A stretch of DNA of 42,982 nucleotides from the NCBI GenBank assembly GCA_900549755.1, contig URPQ01000007.1, forward strand, positions 1-42,982. The letters run 5' to 3'. Source of the stretch: an uncultured Oscillospiraceae bacterium (GTDB taxonomy: Bacteria; Bacillota; Clostridia; Oscillospirales; Acutalibacteraceae). The notes below the pieces were generated by a model, which had not been told where the DNA came from, did not search any database, and was given only the letters and a program-made list of their open reading frames with translations. The translations under genes were made by a program, and so were the position numbers. This document shows, piece by piece, positions 42,074 through 42,982 of the stretch (position 1 is the stretch's first letter; each line of letters starts with the position of its first letter).

Positions 42074-42495
42074 AGGATGTTTTAATAAATATTAAAGGAA
42101 CGCAAGGGTCGGGGAACGAGCAGGACGTTATTGAGCTTACTACGGACGGGCGCTTCGGCGAGAAAAACGGCGGGTTTTACATAACCTACGATGAAAGCGA
42201 AATGATAGGGATAGATAATGTTAAAACCAGCCTTTATATAAAGCCCGATAATTCGGTGATATTGCAGCGCAGCGGCGCGATAGACAGCCGCCTGATAGTG
42301 GAAAACGGCAAGCGCAGCGTTTGCTATTACAATACGCCGGCGGGCGAAATGCTTATAGGTATATTCGGCGAAAAGGTAGAGCATAATTTTAAAAAGAACG
42401 GCGGCAGCCTTTCGCTTAAATACACAATAGATCAGAATTTGAATTTTATAAGCCGGAACACGGTTAATATAACGGTCAGAGAGGTTAAAAAATAA
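42067..42495 (+). CDS. DUF1934 family protein
   Basis: This 142-aa protein of the DUF1934 family is predicted to form a calycin-like beta barrel. Features include VLINIKGTQ at the start, then GGFYITYDESEM, VILQRSGAIDSRLIVENGKRSVCYYNTPAGEMLIG and a last strand region LKYTIDQNLNF. Function is unknown. Its ATG overlaps the end of murI, and its stop overlaps the start of argS (TAATG), so all three are coupled. The murI-DUF1934-argS association suggests a housekeeping role, but nothing more specific. Confidence 0.85.
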   Translation: MLKDVLINIKGTQGSGNEQDVIELTTDGRFGEKNGGFYITYDESEMIGIDNVKTSLYIKPDNSVILQRSGAIDSRLIVENGKRSVCYYNTPAGEMLIGIFGEKVEHNFKKNGGSLSLKYTIDQNLNFISRNTVNITVREVKK

Positions 42496-42982
42496 TGTCG
42501 ATTTTAGTAGCTGAGGCAAAGGAACAAATAAACGGCTGCATTACAGCCGCCGCAAACGCCGCAATGGCGGACGGCTCGCTTGAAAAGGCGGAGCTTACCG
42601 AATTTTCGGTATCCGCCCCGGCGGACAGAAGCCACGGCGACTACGCCGCAAACGCCGCAATGGTGTGGGCAAGGCTTTTCAGGAGCGCGCCGCGCGCCGT
42701 TGCCGAAAAGCTTTGCGCGCATATGAGCTTTGAGGGCACTTATGTAGACAGGTGCGAAATAGCGGGACCCGGGTTTATAAACTTCTTTTTATCCGATATG
42801 TTTTATGCCGATATTCTGACCGACGTTGATAAAAAGGGCGAGGATTACGGCAAGAGCGACTACGGCAAGGGTAAAAAAATACTTGTGGAGTTTGTTTCGG
42901 CAAACCCCACCGGACCTATGCACATAGGCAACGCGCGCGGCGGCGCCCTGGGAGACTGCTTAGCCTCGGTTTTAGAGGCGGC
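42495..42982 (+). CDS. argS: arginyl-tRNA synthetase, 5' part only
   Basis: This frame stays open to the window edge: 162 full codons, no stop. It starts with the ATG overlapping the DUF1934 stop. The N-terminal additional domain shows SAPADRSHGDYAANAAMVWA and IAGPGFINFFLS. The class I catalytic domain begins with VEFVSANPTGPMHIGN, where HIGN is the HIGH signature variant, followed by ARGGALGD. The enzyme charges tRNA-Arg. About two thirds of the gene lies beyond the window. Confidence 0.93.
   Translation, partial: MSILVAEAKEQINGCITAAANAAMADGSLEKAELTEFSVSAPADRSHGDYAANAAMVWARLFRSAPRAVAEKLCAHMSFEGTYVDRCEIAGPGFINFFLSDMFYADILTDVDKKGEDYGKSDYGKGKKILVEFVSANPTGPMHIGNARGGALGDCLASVLEA

Overview
The window looks like a piece of chromosome from a spore-forming, Gram-positive bacterium of the Clostridia (Bacillota). 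The evidence is an alpha/beta-type small acid-soluble spore protein, HPr kinase/phosphorylase, RapZ and WhiA, a dnaG-rpoD operon, a ThiT transporter behind a TPP riboswitch, a KtrAB-type potassium system, and near-consensus sigma-A promoters with 17-bp spacers. An Oscillospirales/Ruminococcaceae-like gut anaerobe is my best guess, but this is an inference without a database search. Almost everything is core housekeeping. I see no CRISPR array, prophage, rRNA or tRNA gene and no transposase.

Left arm (1-6900, minus strand): a complete-looking F1Fo ATP synthase operon in the order atpI-like, atpB, atpE, atpF, atpH, atpA, atpG, atpD, atpC, from a strong promoter at 6873-6901. It has unusual parts. 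The delta gene encodes only the C-terminal domain (72 aa). Subunit a has about 74 extra N-terminal residues with two membrane segments. The c subunit has a mixed ion-binding motif. A 269-bp near-symmetrical palindrome flanked by TTAA sits exactly between atpD and atpC and looks like a MITE-type insertion.

7000-11500 is a more accessory stretch: a 59-aa glycine-rich small protein, a YoaK/DUF1275 membrane protein, a small unknown membrane protein, a class I aminotransferase with a divergent LysR regulator and a palindromic operator region, the spore protein gene, and a decayed C-terminal piece of a DUF4173-like membrane protein.

11500-22500 (plus strand): hprK, glk (ROK), murB, rapZ, whiA and dnaE run together, followed by pfkA, mnmA and a LUD-domain gene. 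This joins carbon-catabolite control, glucose phosphorylation and glycolysis with cell-wall synthesis, replication and tRNA modification. 22700-27000 carries feoB (iron) and, convergent to it, ktrB-ktrA (potassium).

27150-32850 (plus strand): prmA, prfB, a secreted FKBP/trigger-factor-like lipoprotein, an Sfp-type PPTase, dus, yebC and rpmE, a translation and protein-maturation group. 32900-39012 (plus strand): a YigZ/IMPACT gene preceded by a five-unit heptamer repeat, a SanA/DUF218 gene, then dgt, dnaG, rpoD, a TSCPD gene and an unknown 180-aa gene. 39300-41160 (minus strand): rplM-rpsI and thiT with its riboswitch. The right end (plus strand) is murI, a DUF1934 gene and the 5' part of argS, which runs off the window.
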